The notes: generated by a model not told the origin, from the sequence alone. Counted from the first letter of the stretch, positions 10,207 through 20,067 are shown. The stretch: 64,000 nt of DNA from Brachybacterium kimchii (GCF_023373525.1 NZ_CP097218.1:1-64000), one strand, 5' to 3'. A program made the numbers and translations.

Positions 10207-11132
10207 TGAGCACGACGCAGACGACACGGACGACGCGCGACGCCCGGCCCGCCCACGAGGACGGCGGCACGGCCGCGCCGGCTCCCCGGCGCCGGAAGCG
10301 GTCATCGGGGGACAGGGCCTTCGGCGCCGTCTCCCACACGATCCTGGTGCTCTGGGCCCTGGTCGTGATCCTCCCGCTGATCTGGACCGTCTTCAGCTCC
10401 TTCAAGGACTCCCGTTCGATCCTCGCGTCACCGTTCTCGCTCCCGAAGACCTGGAACTTCGACAACTTCGTGCGGGCCTGGACGACGGCGGGCATCGGCC
10501 GCTACTTCCTCAACACGATCATCGTGGTCGGATGCTCGCTGATCCTGGTCATGATGCTGGGGGCCATGTGCGCGTACGTGCTCGCCCGCTTCCAGTTCCC
10601 CGGGCGGACGATCATCTACTACGCGCTGATCGCGGGGCTCACGTTCCCGCTCTTCCTCGCGGTGGTGCCGCTGTTCTTCGTGCTGAAGAACATGGGCCTC
10701 CAGGGCAACTACGCGGGACTGATCATCAGCTACGTGGGCTTCGCCCTGCCGTTCACGGTGTTCTTCCTCTACGCCTTCTTCCGGCAGCTGCCGGAGGAGA
10801 TCGGCGAGGCGGCGCAGATCGACGGCGCGGGCGATTTCCGCACCTTCTTCCAGGTGATGCTGCCGATGGCGAAGCCGGGCCTGGTCTCGATCGCGATCTT
10901 CAACTTCCTGGGTCTGTGGAACCAGTTCCTGCTGCCGATCGTGCTGAACACCGATCCCGACAAGTACGTGCTGGCCCAGGGCCTGGCGAACATGCAGGCG
11001 CAGCAGGGCTACCAGACGGACTGGTCCGCGATGTTCGCCTCCGTCACGATCACCATCATCCCGGTGCTGATCGTGTACGTGATCTTCCAGCGTCAGCTGC
11101 AGGGCGGCGTCGGGCCGAGCACGAACAAGTAG
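10206..11132 (+). CDS. ngcG: carbohydrate ABC transporter permease (NgcG-like)
   Basis: Second permease subunit, MalG type, 308 aa, with six predicted membrane segments and the EAA loop EEIGEAAQIDGAGDFRTFFQ. The ATG lies in the ngcF stop (ATGA). The N-terminal 45 residues are hydrophilic. No ATP-binding subunit follows; actinobacterial importers of this class typically use a shared MsiK-type ATPase encoded elsewhere. The operon ends at a very long palindrome 38 nt after the stop. Confidence 0.85.
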   Translation: MSTTQTTRTTRDARPAHEDGGTAAPAPRRRKRSSGDRAFGAVSHTILVLWALVVILPLIWTVFSSFKDSRSILASPFSLPKTWNFDNFVRAWTTAGIGRYFLNTIIVVGCSLILVMMLGAMCAYVLARFQFPGRTIIYYALIAGLTFPLFLAVVPLFFVLKNMGLQGNYAGLIISYVGFALPFTVFFLYAFFRQLPEEIGEAAQIDGAGDFRTFFQVMLPMAKPGLVSIAIFNFLGLWNQFLLPIVLNTDPDKYVLAQGLANMQAQQGYQTDWSAMFASVTITIIPVLIVYVIFQRQLQGGVGPSTNK

Positions 11133-11170
11133 GAGACCGACGCCCTGGTCATGGGCGCCCTGTCCTGGAA

Positions 11171-11224
11171 GGGCCGATGGTGGGGAGCCGTGGCGATATC
11201 GCCACGGCTCCCCACCATCGGCCC
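11171..11224 (+). terminator. 54-bp perfect palindrome after the sugar importer operon
   Basis: Two 27-nt arms (11171-11197 and 11198-11224) are exact reverse complements with no spacer, centred on GATATC. As RNA it folds into a very stable hairpin and probably terminates the ngcEFG transcript in either direction. No T-tract follows, as is common in high-GC actinobacteria. Confidence 0.75.
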
Positions 11225-11381
11225 GTCGACGTCATCAGCACCGGGCGCCGCCGCTCTGCTCCGGGCACCGGCGCCCTCACCTCTCGCGCGGGGTCGGTGC
11301 GATGTCGGTGCGACCTCCGCGGGCCGTCCCCGCGCTCGCAGACAGGACTGTGCCATGTGACTCGCTCCACCTGTCCTGCCC

Positions 11382-11410
11382 TCGACGGGGAGCATGCGGG
11401 ATGGCAGACT
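11382..11410 (+). promoter_or_regulatory. candidate S10 operon promoter
   Basis: TCGACG (11382-11387) and CAGACT (11405-11410) with 17-nt spacing resemble the str promoter TTGACC-18-TAGACT. The implied leader before rpsJ is about 260 nt. Between 11225 and 11680 I see no gene, only this promoter and a short GGGGC/GCCCC hairpin near 11592. Confidence 0.4.
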
Positions 11411-11680
11411 GGGGGAGTTGTCTGTGCGGGCCGACATGCCCGGTTCCGTTCTCCGCTCCCGCGCTCTGCGCGACGCGGCGAATGATCACCGGATGAGGCC
11501 CAGCCCCAGGATGCGAACGACGCCACCGCGTCGAGAGCGCATCGTGAAGAGGGAGAGCACGGACCAGCCGGCAACGGTCACTCGCCCATGGGGCTTCGCC
11601 CCCTAGGGAGTGCGACACGCCCGTCCTCGGGTACCGGTGCCGACTGCATGAATGTCCAGACGAGAGAGAGACAGGACGCC

Positions 11681-11989
11681 ATGGCGGGACAGAAGATCCG
11701 CATCAGGCTGAAGTCGTACGACCACGAGGTCATCGATAGCTCGGCGCGCAAGATCGTCGACACGGTGAGCCGTGCGGGTGCGACCGTTGTCGGCCCCGTG
11801 CCGCTGCCGACCGAGAAGAACGTGTTCTGCGTGATCCGTTCGCCCCACAAGTACAAGGACTCCCGCGAGCACTTCGAGATGCGCACGCACAAGCGTCTGA
11901 TCGACATCGTCGATCCCACGCCCAAGGCCGTGGACTCGCTGATGCGCCTCGATCTGCCGGCGGACGTCAACATCGAGATCAAGCTCTGA
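11681..11989 (+). CDS. rpsJ: 30S ribosomal protein S10
   Basis: 30S head protein (NusE) that also takes part in antitermination; 102 aa, standard. The start is the ATG of [20 protein letters not shown], preceded by ACAGGACGCC; the frame stays open upstream but that part is not conserved. It is the first gene of the S10 operon, which runs from here to rpsQ, and precedes rplC by 11 nt. Confidence 0.96.
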   Translation: MAGQKIRIRLKSYDHEVIDSSARKIVDTVSRAGATVVGPVPLPTEKNVFCVIRSPHKYKDSREHFEMRTHKRLIDIVDPTPKAVDSLMRLDLPADVNIEIKL

Positions 11990-12000
11990 GGCAGGCCGAT

Positions 12001-12681
12001 ATGAGCAACGAACTGACAGGGCAGGCTGCCCGCGCCGTCGCCGGCGTGCTCGGCACCAAGCTCGGCATGACCCAGGTCTGGGACGAGAACGGCAAGCTCG
12101 TGCCGGTCACCGTCGTCCAGACCGACTCCAACGTCGTCACCCAGGTGCGCTCCGTGGAGGTCGACGGCTACGACGCGGTCCAGATCGCGTACGGCCAGAT
12201 CGATCCCCGCAAGGTGAGCAAGCCGCTCAAGGGCCACTTCGAGAAGGCCGGCGTGACCCCGCGCCGTCACCTCGCCGAGCTGCGCACCTCCGACGCCGGT
12301 GATTTCACCGTCGGCCAGGAGATCGACGCGTCGGTCTTCGAGGCCGGCCAGAAGGTCGACGTCGTCGGCACCACCAAGGGCAAGGGCACCGCGGGCGTCA
12401 TGAAGCGCCACGGGTTCGCCGGTGTCAGCGCCTCCCACGGTGCGCACCGCAACCACCGCAAGCCCGGCTCGATCGGCGGCGCCTCCACCCCTGGTCGCGT
12501 GTTCAAGGGCCTGCGCATGGCCGGCCGCATGGGCAACGTCCGCACCAGTGTCCAGAACCTGACCGTGCATGCGGTCGACGTCGAGAAGGGCCTCGTGCTC
12601 GTCAAGGGTGCCGTCCCCGGCCCCAAGGGCGGTCTCGTGCTGGTCCGCTCGGCCGTCAAGAGCCCCGTGAAGGAGGCCTGA
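12001..12681 (+). CDS. rplC: 50S ribosomal protein L3
   Basis: 23S rRNA-binding protein near the peptidyl-transferase centre, 226 aa. The family core begins at [13 protein letters not shown] after a 13-residue N-terminal extension. The glycine-rich loop region [21 protein letters not shown] contains the Gln/His-rich segment found in the family. It lies 5 nt before rplD. Confidence 0.96.
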   Translation: MSNELTGQAARAVAGVLGTKLGMTQVWDENGKLVPVTVVQTDSNVVTQVRSVEVDGYDAVQIAYGQIDPRKVSKPLKGHFEKAGVTPRRHLAELRTSDAGDFTVGQEIDASVFEAGQKVDVVGTTKGKGTAGVMKRHGFAGVSASHGAHRNHRKPGSIGGASTPGRVFKGLRMAGRMGNVRTSVQNLTVHAVDVEKGLVLVKGAVPGPKGGLVLVRSAVKSPVKEA

Positions 12682-12686
12682 GCCCG

Positions 12687-13385
12687 ATGGCAGAGAACCT
12701 GACCGTCGACGTCCTCGACCCGGCCGGGAAGAAGTCCGGCACGGCCGAGCTCCCCGCGTCGATCTTCGACGTGCAGACCAACGTCCCGCTCATCCACCAG
12801 GTCGTCGTCGCCCAGCTCGCGGCCGCCCGTCAGGGCACGCACAAGGCGAAGACCCGCGGCGAGGTGGCCGGCGGCGGCAAGAAGCCGTACAAGCAGAAGG
12901 GCACCGGCCGCGCTCGTCAGGGCTCGATCCGCGCTCCTCAGTTCGCCGGCGGCGGCATCGTCCACGGGCCGGTCCCGCGCGACTACAGCCAGCGCACCCC
13001 CAAGAAGATGAAGGCCGCCGCGCTGCGCGGCGCCCTCTCGGACCGGGCGCGCAACGGCCGCGTCCACGTCCTGAGCTCGCTGCTCGAGGGCGACGCGCCC
13101 TCGACGAAGGCCGCGCGCACCGCGCTGGGCCGCATCTCCGAGCGCGAGCACGTCCTCGTGGTGATCCGTCGCGACGACGAGCTGGGCGCCCTGAGCACCC
13201 GCAACCTGCCCACGGCGCATGTCCTGTTCGCCGACCAGCTGAACACCTACGACGTCATGCTGAGCGACGACGTCGTGTTCACCTCCGGCGGTCTCGAGGA
13301 CTTCGTCGCGCGCGCCACCCTGTCCCTGCCCACGTCCTCCTTCGCCGCGGCGAAGAACGCGGGCGTCGAGGAGGAGTCCAAGTGA
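12687..13385 (+). CDS. rplD: 50S ribosomal protein L4
   Basis: Lines the nascent-peptide exit tunnel; 232 aa. The tunnel loop [19 protein letters not shown] is intact. In E. coli L4 autoregulates the S10 operon; no equivalent leader structure was identified here. The stop overlaps the rplW GTG by 4 nt. Confidence 0.96.
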   Translation: MAENLTVDVLDPAGKKSGTAELPASIFDVQTNVPLIHQVVVAQLAAARQGTHKAKTRGEVAGGGKKPYKQKGTGRARQGSIRAPQFAGGGIVHGPVPRDYSQRTPKKMKAAALRGALSDRARNGRVHVLSSLLEGDAPSTKAARTALGRISEREHVLVVIRRDDELGALSTRNLPTAHVLFADQLNTYDVMLSDDVVFTSGGLEDFVARATLSLPTSSFAAAKNAGVEEESK

Positions 13386-13684
13386 CCACGCTGAACAAGG
13401 ACCCGCGGGACATCGTCCTGGCCCCGATCGTCTCCGAGAAGAGCTACGGGCTGATGGACGAGGGCAAGTACACCTTCGAGGTGGACCCCCGCGCCAACAA
13501 GACCGAGATCAAGATCGCGATCGAGAAGATCTTCGACGTGAAGGTCGCCTCGGTGAACACGATCAACCGCCAGGGCAAGGCGCGCCGCACCCGCTACGGG
13601 ACCGGCAAGCGCAAGGACACCAAGCGCGCTGTCATCACCCTGACCGACGGAACCATCGACATCTTCGGAGGGTCGGTCGCCTGA
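13382..13684 (+). CDS. rplW: 50S ribosomal protein L23
   Basis: Exit-site protein that docks trigger factor and SRP; 100 aa. It starts with a GTG inside the rplD stop (GTGA). Conserved segments are [14 protein letters not shown] and [16 protein letters not shown], and the loop [16 protein letters not shown] binds 23S rRNA. Confidence 0.96.
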   Translation: MTTLNKDPRDIVLAPIVSEKSYGLMDEGKYTFEVDPRANKTEIKIAIEKIFDVKVASVNTINRQGKARRTRYGTGKRKDTKRAVITLTDGTIDIFGGSVA

Positions 13685-13730
13685 GCGACCGATCGCCGAG
13701 GATCCGAAGAGAGTCAGAGGGAAACCCACC

Positions 13731-14567
13731 ATGGGAATTCGCAAGCACAAGCCGACCACGCCGGGCCGTCGCGGCTCGAGCGTCGCCGACTTCGTCGAGA
13801 TCACTCGCAGTGAGCCCGAGAAGTCGCTGGTCCGCCCGCTCTCCAAGAGCGGCGGCCGCAACTCCAACGGTCGCATCACCTCGCGTCACCGCGGCGGTGG
13901 CCACAAGCGCGCCTACCGCGTGATCGACTTCCGCCGCGCCGACAAGGACGGCGTGAACGCCAAGGTCGCTCACATCGAGTACGACCCCAACCGCACCGCT
14001 CGCATCGCACTCCTGCACTACGCGGACGGCGACAAGCGCTACATCCTCGCACCCGCGAAGCTCCGTCAGGGCGACTGGGTCGAGAACGGCGCCGGCGCCG
14101 ACATCAAGCCGGGCAACAACCTGCCCCTGCGCAACATCCCGCTGGGCACCGTGGTGCACGCCATCGAGCTGCGCCCCGGCGGCGGAGCGAAGATCGCCCG
14201 TTCGGCCGGCGCCTCCGTGCAGCTGGTCGCCAAGGAGGGCCGCTTCGCGCAGCTGCGCATGCCCTCCGGCGAGATCCGCAACGTCGACGCGGACTGCCGC
14301 GCGACCATCGGCGAGGTCGGCAATGCCGAGCAGTCGAACATCAACTGGGGCAAGGCCGGCCGCATGCGCTGGAAGGGCAAGCGCCCGCACGTGCGCGGCG
14401 TGGTCATGAACCCGGTCGACCACCCGCACGGCGGCGGCGAGGGCCGCACCTCCGGCGGTCGTCACCCGGTGTCGCCCTGGGGCCAGCCCGAGGGCCGCAC
14501 CCGGCGTCCGAACAAGGAGAGCGAGAAGCTCATCGTCCGTCGTCGCCGCACGGGCAAGAAGCGCTGA
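13731..14567 (+). CDS. rplB: 50S ribosomal protein L2
   Basis: Required for subunit association and peptidyl transfer; 278 aa, standard. It starts [15 protein letters not shown] and contains the C-terminal [19 protein letters not shown], with the essential histidine of HPHGGGEG. The SD is AGAGGGAAA upstream of the ATG. Confidence 0.97.
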   Translation: MGIRKHKPTTPGRRGSSVADFVEITRSEPEKSLVRPLSKSGGRNSNGRITSRHRGGGHKRAYRVIDFRRADKDGVNAKVAHIEYDPNRTARIALLHYADGDKRYILAPAKLRQGDWVENGAGADIKPGNNLPLRNIPLGTVVHAIELRPGGGAKIARSAGASVQLVAKEGRFAQLRMPSGEIRNVDADCRATIGEVGNAEQSNINWGKAGRMRWKGKRPHVRGVVMNPVDHPHGGGEGRTSGGRHPVSPWGQPEGRTRRPNKESEKLIVRRRRTGKKR

Positions 14568-14582
14568 TAGGGAGCCAGAAGT

Positions 14583-14864
14583 ATGCCTCGCAGTATTGCC
14601 AAGGGCCCGTTCATCGACGACCACCTTCAGAAGAAGGTCGACGTCGCCAACGAGAAGGGCACCAAGAACGTCATCAAGACCTGGTCGCGTCGTTCGGTCA
14701 TCACACCGGACTTCCTCGGCCACACCTTCGCAGTGCATGACGGCCGCAAGCACGTCACGGTGTTCGTCACCGAGTCGATGGTGGGCCACAAGCTCGGCGA
14801 GTTCGCCCCCACGCGGACTTTCAAGGGCCACGAGAAGGACGACCGGAAGGGCCGTCGTCGCTGA
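14583..14864 (+). CDS. rpsS: 30S ribosomal protein S19
   Basis: 30S head protein that contacts the A-site tRNA; 93 aa, standard. It starts [18 protein letters not shown] and contains [24 protein letters not shown]. It follows rplB by 15 nt. Confidence 0.97.
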   Translation: MPRSIAKGPFIDDHLQKKVDVANEKGTKNVIKTWSRRSVITPDFLGHTFAVHDGRKHVTVFVTESMVGHKLGEFAPTRTFKGHEKDDRKGRRR

Positions 14865-14908
14865 CGCGAGTCAGTGACGGCAGCACTTCTCTCGAAGAGA
14901 GGACAGCA

Positions 14909-15262
14909 ATGGAAGCCAAGGCGCAGGTGCGGTATCTCCGCATGTCGCCCATGAAGGCCCGGCGCGTTGTGGACCTGATTCGTGGCAAGAGCACGGTGGA
15001 GGCTCAGGACATCCTGCGGTTCGCACCGCAGGTGGCCTCCGAGCCCGTCCTGAAGCTCGTGCAGTCCGCGATCGCCAACGCCAGGGTGAAGGCCGATCAG
15101 GCGGGGGAGCGTTTCGATGAGCAGGAGCTCGTCGTCTCCGCCGCGTACGTCGACGAGGGTCCGACCATGAAGCGGTTCCAGCCGCGAGCTCAGGGTCGTG
15201 CCTTCCAGATCAAGAAGCGCACCAGCCACGTCACCGTGGTGGTCGCTCCCGTGAACAAGTAA
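14909..15262 (+). CDS. rplV: 50S ribosomal protein L22
   Basis: Exit-tunnel protein, 117 aa. It starts [20 protein letters not shown], with the tunnel hairpin region [20 protein letters not shown]. The SD is AGAGAGGAC. No sign of a macrolide-resistance insertion in the hairpin. Confidence 0.96.
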   Translation: MEAKAQVRYLRMSPMKARRVVDLIRGKSTVEAQDILRFAPQVASEPVLKLVQSAIANARVKADQAGERFDEQELVVSAAYVDEGPTMKRFQPRAQGRAFQIKKRTSHVTVVVAPVNK

Positions 15263-15272
15263 GGAGTCCCGT

Positions 15273-16106
15273 ATGGGCCAGAAGGTCAATCCCAATGGGT
15301 TCCGCCTCGGGATCACCACGGAGCACACCAGCCGGTGGTTCGCCGACTCCACCAAGGAGGGGCAGCGGTACCGCGACTACGTGAAGGAAGACGTCGCGAT
15401 CCGCAAGCTCATGTCCGAGGGGCTCGAGCGTGCCGGCATCTCCAAGGTCGAGATCGAGCGCACCCGTGATCGTGTCCGCGTCGACCTGCACACCGCCCGC
15501 CCGGGCATCGTGATCGGGCGCCGCGGTGCGGAGGCCGAGCGCCTCCGCGGCGAGCTCGAGAAGCTCACCGGCAAGCAGATCCAGCTGAACATCCTCGAGG
15601 TCAAGAACCCCGAGGCCGACTCGCAGCTGGTCGCGCAGGGCATCGCCGAGCAGCTCGCCGCTCGCGTGTCCTTCCGCCGTGCGATGCGCAAGGGCATGCA
15701 GTCCGCGCAGCGCGCCGGCGCCAAGGGCATCCGCGTGGCGGTCTCCGGCCGCCTCGGCGGCGCCGAGATGAGCCGCAGCGAGTTCTACCGCGAGGGTCGC
15801 GTGCCTCTGCACACCCTCCGCGCGAACATCGACTACGGCTTCTACGAGGCCCGCACCGCCTTCGGCCGCATCGGCGTGAAGGTGTGGATCTACAAGGGCG
15901 ACGTCACCGCCAAGGAGCTCGCGGCCCAGCAGGCCGCCTCGCAGGGTCCCCGCTCCGGTCGGGGCCCGCGTGCCGAGCGTCCGCGCGGCCGTCGCAACGA
16001 GCGCAACGCCGCCGCCCGTCAGCAGCGTCCCGAGCAGGCCGAGCAGGCCGCTCCCGCCGCCGCCGAGCAGAGCGCTGCGCCCGCTGAGTCCGGAACGGAG
16101 GCCTGA
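15273..16106 (+). CDS. rpsC: 30S ribosomal protein S3
   Basis: mRNA-entry protein with helicase role; 277 aa. The KH domain motif [12 protein letters not shown] and the C-terminal domain [20 protein letters not shown] are intact. The last 60 residues are an Ala/Gln/Arg/Glu-rich, probably disordered tail that is longer than the E. coli protein (233 aa). It lies 10 nt after rplV and 5 nt before rplP. Confidence 0.96.
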   Translation: MGQKVNPNGFRLGITTEHTSRWFADSTKEGQRYRDYVKEDVAIRKLMSEGLERAGISKVEIERTRDRVRVDLHTARPGIVIGRRGAEAERLRGELEKLTGKQIQLNILEVKNPEADSQLVAQGIAEQLAARVSFRRAMRKGMQSAQRAGAKGIRVAVSGRLGGAEMSRSEFYREGRVPLHTLRANIDYGFYEARTAFGRIGVKVWIYKGDVTAKELAAQQAASQGPRSGRGPRAERPRGRRNERNAAARQQRPEQAEQAAPAAAEQSAAPAESGTEA

Positions 16107-16111
16107 GGGAC

Positions 16112-16531
16112 ATGCTGATCCCCCGCAGGACCAAGCACCGCAAGCAGCACCACCCCACCCGCAGCGGCATGTCCAAGGGCGGCAATGATCTCGCGTTCGG
16201 CGAGTACGGCATCCAGGCGCTCGCGCCGGCGTACGTCACCAACCGCCAGATCGAGGCCGCGCGTATCGCCATGACCCGCTACATGAAGCGCGGCGGCAAG
16301 GTGTTCATCAACATCTACCCCGATCGACCGCTCACCAAGAAGCCTGCCGAGGTCCGCATGGGCTCGGGCAAGGGCTCCGTGGAGTGGTGGGTCGCCAACG
16401 TCAAGCCGGGCCGCGTCATGTTCGAGGTCGCCGGAGTGTCCGATGAGGTGGCTCGTGAGGCGCTGCGCCTGGCAGCGCACAAGCTGCCGATGAAGTGCCG
16501 CATCCTGAGCCGAGAGGGTGGTGACATCTGA
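16112..16531 (+). CDS. rplP: 50S ribosomal protein L16
   Basis: Positions A-site tRNA; 139 aa, standard. It starts [15 protein letters not shown] and contains [18 protein letters not shown]. The stop overlaps the rpmC ATG (TGATG). Confidence 0.97.
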   Translation: MLIPRRTKHRKQHHPTRSGMSKGGNDLAFGEYGIQALAPAYVTNRQIEAARIAMTRYMKRGGKVFINIYPDRPLTKKPAEVRMGSGKGSVEWWVANVKPGRVMFEVAGVSDEVAREALRLAAHKLPMKCRILSREGGDI

Positions 16532-16761
16532 TGGCAGCGACCAAGCTCACCGCCGAGGAGCTCGACAAGCTGGACGACCAGAAGCTGGCCGACGAGCTGT
16601 CGAAGGCCAAGGACGAGCTGTTCAAGCTCCGCTTCCAGTCCGCGACCGGCCAGCTGGAGAGCTCCGGCCGCCTGCGGTCCGTCAAGAAGGACATCGCGCG
16701 GATCTACACGATCCTGCGTGAGCGCGAGCTGGGGATCCGCCAGGCCCCGACCGCCGAGTGA
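16531..16761 (+). CDS. rpmC: 50S ribosomal protein L29
   Basis: Exit-site protein close to L23; 76 aa. It has [20 protein letters not shown] and the conserved [14 protein letters not shown]. It is translationally coupled to rplP by the overlapping stop/start. Confidence 0.95.
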   Translation: MAATKLTAEELDKLDDQKLADELSKAKDELFKLRFQSATGQLESSGRLRSVKKDIARIYTILRERELGIRQAPTAE

Positions 16762-16770
16762 CCGCGAAGC

Positions 16771-16776
16771 GAGGAG
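16771..16776 (+). promoter_or_regulatory. ribosome binding site that sets the rpsQ start
   Basis: GAGGAG lies 5 nt before the ATG at 16782. A GTG at 16758 in the same frame overlaps the rpmC stop but has no such site, so the ATG is preferred. Confidence 0.7.
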
Positions 16777-16781
16777 AACAC

Positions 16782-17090
16782 ATGAACGACAACGTCCACG
16801 AGGACGCAGCCGTCGAGGGGCACCACGCCTCCTCGCACGACCGTCCCTACCGCAAGACCCTGCGCGGGTACGTCGTCTCCGACAAGATGGACAAGACCAT
16901 CGTCGTCGAGGTCGAGGAGCGCGTGAAGCACTCCCTGTACGGCAAGGTCATGACCAAGACCAAGAAGTTCAAGGCGCACGACGAGGAGAACACCGCCGGC
17001 ATCGGCGACCAGGTCCTCCTCATGGAGACGCGCCCGCTCTCGGCGTCGAAGCACTGGCGCCTGGTCGAGATCATCGAGAAGGCCAAGTGA
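16782..17090 (+). CDS. rpsQ: 30S ribosomal protein S17
   Basis: Early-assembly 16S rRNA-binding protein, 102 aa from the ATG at 16782. The S17 core begins at [19 protein letters not shown] after an acidic/His-containing N-terminal extension of about 22 residues. It is the last gene of the S10 group; a terminator 40 nt downstream separates it from the transporter that follows, whereas rplN follows directly in most bacteria. Confidence 0.95.
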   Translation: MNDNVHEDAAVEGHHASSHDRPYRKTLRGYVVSDKMDKTIVVEVEERVKHSLYGKVMTKTKKFKAHDEENTAGIGDQVLLMETRPLSASKHWRLVEIIEKAK

Positions 17091-17130
17091 CCCTCTGATC
17101 CCTCGCGGATCACCGGCGTCATGCGCCGCT

Positions 17131-17165
17131 GAGGCCGGTCGCCCCCACCCGGGGCGGCCGGCCTC
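17131..17165 (+). terminator. S10 operon terminator
   Basis: Fifteen-bp arms (17131-17145 and 17151-17165) with one G-U pair and a 5-nt loop, 40 nt after rpsQ. Confidence 0.75.
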
Positions 17166-17315
17166 TCGCATGTCCGGGGGCGGCTGCCGGCGACCCGCGG
17201 CACCCGGCGGAGCACCCTGTGCGGTGCCCCCGGGAACCGTCCGGATGTGAAGCGCGACACGCCGTGTGAGACATCAGCGTATGCACTGGTCAACCCCCGC
17301 TTTCGAGAATCGATC

Positions 17316-17330
17316 CAGGTCATGGACCTG
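17316..17330. promoter_or_regulatory. candidate operator upstream of the MHS transporter
   Basis: CAGGTC-ATG-GACCTG, a perfect 6-bp inverted repeat about 165 nt before the transporter start. Nothing else is recognised between the S10 terminator and the gene. Confidence 0.25.
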
Positions 17331-17492
17331 ACATCGGGCTCGAAACCTGTTTTCCTGGTGCGCCGTGCCCGCTCCTCGGGACCTCCGACGGCTCGTCGCC
17401 GGATCTCCCCCGGGGCACGAGGAAGGAAGCGTCGGCCGCTCTCTCGGCAGAGCGACGACCCCTCGGCACCTCAGCCCCACGAAGGCAGGTCC

Positions 17493-19253
17493 ATGTCCTC
17501 TTCAGAGCCCTCATCTCTGCCCGGCGCCGAGCGCACGCTCGGTGCCGCCCCCCAGCTCGGCCCCGAGGCCGATGCGCAGCCCGAGGCCCGGTCGGACGGC
17601 GATCGTCCGGGCGGAGCGCGCCGCCCGGGCCGTCGGCTCCTCGGACGCAAGCCCAAGCAGCCGCGCCTCGAGGTCGATGACGTCCTCGTCGTCAAGGGCT
17701 CCAAGGTGCGCACCGCGATCGGCGGCACCGTGGTCGGGAACGTCATGGAGTGGTTCGACTTCGGCGTCTACGGCTACATGACGCTGATGCTGTCCGAGCT
17801 GTTCTTCCACACGGGCAGCAAGTCGCTCGACACCATCCTCACCCTCCTGGGCTTCGCCGTCAGCTTCCTGGTGCGTCCCTTCGGCGGCCTCGTGCTGGGC
17901 CCGCTCGGCGACAAGATCGGCCGCCAGAAGGTCCTCTTCTTCACGATGGCGATGATGGCGATCGCGACCGCCCTCATCGGCGTGCTGCCCACCCACGCGC
18001 AGATCGGCGTCTGGGCCGCCTTCCTCCTCTACGCCCTCAAGCTCGTCCAGGGCTTCTCGACGGGCGGCGAGTACGCGGGCGCCACGACGTACGTCTCGGA
18101 GTACGCGCCCGACAAGAAGCGCGGCTTCTACGCCTCCATGCTCGACGTGGGCTCGTACTTCGGGTTCGCGCTGGGCGCGGGCTCGGTGGCCCTCACCCAC
18201 CTCGTCACCTCGTCCGTCTGGGGCCCCGACGCCATGCTCGCCTGGGGATGGCGCGTGCCGTTCCTCATCGCGATCCCGCTGGGCGCCGTCGCCATCTGGT
18301 TCCGTGCCCGCATCCCCGAGACGCCCGCCTTCGAGGCCACCGAGGCCGAGCAGGAGGCCGAGGCCGAGCAGTCCCACGAGGACGCGAGCTCGGTGCACGC
18401 CCGCAAGGGTCCGATCGGCATCATCCGCTACCACTGGCGCGAGCTGCTGATCGCGGTCGCGATCGTGGCGGCGACGAACACCGCCGGCTACGCGCTCACG
18501 AGCTACATGCCCACCTACCTGGGCACCCAGTTCGGGTACAACGAGATGACGAGCGCCGCGACCACGATCCCCGCGCTGCTCATCCTGTGCGTCATGATCC
18601 CGTTCGCAGGGAAGGCGTCCGACCGCTTCGGCCGCCGCGCCGTCTACTTCACGGGCTCCGCGACCGCGGTGCTGCTGATGCTCCCGGCGTTCTGGCTCAT
18701 GCACCAGAGCTCGTTCCTGGAGATCCAGGTCGCCATGGTGATCGTCGCTCTGCCGGTCGCCATGTTCATCGGGCCCTCGGCCGCGGCGCTGCCCGCGCTG
18801 TTCCCGACGGCCGCCCGCTACGGCGCGATGGGGATCGCCTACAACATCTCGGTGTCCCTGTTCGGCGGCACCACCCCGGTGATCTCCCAGACGCTGATCA
18901 AGTGGACGGGCAACAGCTACATGCCCGCCCTCTGGATCATGTTCTTCGGTCTGGTCGCCGGCATCGCCGTGATCTTCATGCGCGAGAGCGCGAAGCGGCC
19001 GCTGCTGGGCTCCTTCCCCTCGGTGGAGACCGCCGAGGAGGCGCGGGAGCTCGTCGCCCACCAGGACGAGAACCCGCTGCTGAACACCTCGGAGATGCCC
19101 ATCGTGGTCGATCCCGAGATGGAGGCGGAGATCGAGGCCGCGATGGACGTCCCCGGTGCGGGGCTCCCCTCCGACGCGGACGCGGCTCCCGAGGACGAAG
19201 GCCGCGACGGCAGCGGCGCCTCGGGCGCGGATCGCGTGGGGGCGGGCTCCTGA
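17493..19253 (+). CDS. ProP-like MHS-family transporter (proline/betaine type)
   Basis: Twelve-segment major-facilitator protein, 586 aa, of the metabolite:H+ symporter branch. GNVMEWFDFGVYGYM, FLVRPFGGLVLGPLGDKIGR, LVQGFSTGGEYAGATTYV and AWGWRVPFLIAIPLG follow E. coli ProP closely, suggesting uptake of osmolytes such as proline or glycine betaine; dicarboxylate or shikimate specificity is possible. The N-terminus has about 70 hydrophilic residues and the C-terminus is acidic, ending in a Gly/Ala/Asp-rich tail. The ATG at 17493 follows GAAGGCAGG; the frame is open upstream. It sits alone, with terminators on both sides, between rpsQ and rplN. Confidence 0.85.
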   Translation: MSSSEPSSLPGAERTLGAAPQLGPEADAQPEARSDGDRPGGARRPGRRLLGRKPKQPRLEVDDVLVVKGSKVRTAIGGTVVGNVMEWFDFGVYGYMTLMLSELFFHTGSKSLDTILTLLGFAVSFLVRPFGGLVLGPLGDKIGRQKVLFFTMAMMAIATALIGVLPTHAQIGVWAAFLLYALKLVQGFSTGGEYAGATTYVSEYAPDKKRGFYASMLDVGSYFGFALGAGSVALTHLVTSSVWGPDAMLAWGWRVPFLIAIPLGAVAIWFRARIPETPAFEATEAEQEAEAEQSHEDASSVHARKGPIGIIRYHWRELLIAVAIVAATNTAGYALTSYMPTYLGTQFGYNEMTSAATTIPALLILCVMIPFAGKASDRFGRRAVYFTGSATAVLLMLPAFWLMHQSSFLEIQVAMVIVALPVAMFIGPSAAALPALFPTAARYGAMGIAYNISVSLFGGTTPVISQTLIKWTGNSYMPALWIMFFGLVAGIAVIFMRESAKRPLLGSFPSVETAEEARELVAHQDENPLLNTSEMPIVVDPEMEAEIEAAMDVPGAGLPSDADAAPEDEGRDGSGASGADRVGAGS

Positions 19254-19307
19254 CGGACCCCGTGCCCGACGCCCCGTGAAGGACGCGGGGGAGCGCACCT
19301 CCCGATC

Positions 19308-19345
19308 ATGGGCCCGGCCGACGAATGCTCGTCGGCCGGGCCCAT
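19308..19345 (+). terminator. terminator of the MHS transporter gene
   Basis: Perfect 17-bp arms (19308-19324 and 19329-19345) with the 4-nt loop ATGC, 55 nt after the stop. Confidence 0.85.
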
Positions 19346-19424
19346 CGGCGTCCTCGCGCGACGCATGAGCAAGGACACAGCCCTTTCGTCGCCGCCGCCC
19401 TTCCGCCGGAGCCCGCCCGGCCCG

Positions 19425-19430
19425 TACACT
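19425..19430 (+). promoter_or_regulatory. -10 box of the spc operon promoter
   Basis: TACACT in ccgTACACTtg, the same hexamer as before tuf; the upstream TTCCGC (19401-19406) is a weak -35. The leader to rplN would be about 260 nt. The gap 19254-19697 holds the terminator, this promoter and the leader, and no gene. Confidence 0.45.
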
Positions 19431-19697
19431 TGAACGGTTGCTGATCTCGTGCATGCCCTCGGGCGTGCACGGAGGATGCGGACCGCAGCGTCCATCCCCC
19501 GTCGGAGACCGCGCACCATCGGCCCCTCGTGAGCCCCGGGTGTGTCCGAGTCCGCCGGAGGGTTTTTTGATGCCCGCCGCGCTCCGCACCGTCATCCGGC
19601 CCTGGGGCCGGGTATCCGGGCAACGGTCCATATCCGTTCCGCAAGGCTGGCTCCCCGTCCCGGGTGGCGAGAACCGGCGAGACGACAGGAGTACTGA

Positions 19698-20066
19698 GTG
19701 ATTCAGCAGGAGTCGCGACTGAAGGTCGCCGACAACACGGGTGCGAAGGAGATCCTCTGCATCCGCGTTCTCGGTGGCTCCGGTCGCCGTTACGCAAGCA
19801 TCGGCGACACCATCGTGGCGACCGTCAAGGACGCCATCCCCGGTGGCAACGTCAAGAAGGGCGATGTCGTCAAGGCCGTCGTCGTGCGCACCACCAAGGA
19901 GCGCCGCCGCGCCGACGGTTCCTACATCCGTTTCGATGAGAATGCCGCCGTGATCCTCAAGACGGACGGCGAGCCGCGAGGCACGCGCATCTTCGGCCCC
20001 GTGGGCCGCGAGCTGCGCGACAAGCGGTTCATGAAGATCATCTCGCTGGCGCCGGAGGTGCTGTGA
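19698..20066 (+). CDS. rplN: 50S ribosomal protein L14
   Basis: Forms an intersubunit bridge and binds RsfS; 122 aa, standard. It starts with GTG ([18 protein letters not shown]) behind AGGAG. It is the first gene of the spc group, which here has its own promoter because a transporter gene separates it from rpsQ. It precedes rplX by 1 nt. Confidence 0.97.
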   Translation: MIQQESRLKVADNTGAKEILCIRVLGGSGRRYASIGDTIVATVKDAIPGGNVKKGDVVKAVVVRTTKERRRADGSYIRFDENAAVILKTDGEPRGTRIFGPVGRELRDKRFMKIISLAPEVL

Positions 20067-20067
20067 C

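Noticed and set aside
16758-16781. GTG upstream start for rpsQ
   Set aside because: It overlaps the rpmC stop but lacks a ribosome binding site, while the ATG at 16782 has GAGGAG at 5 nt.
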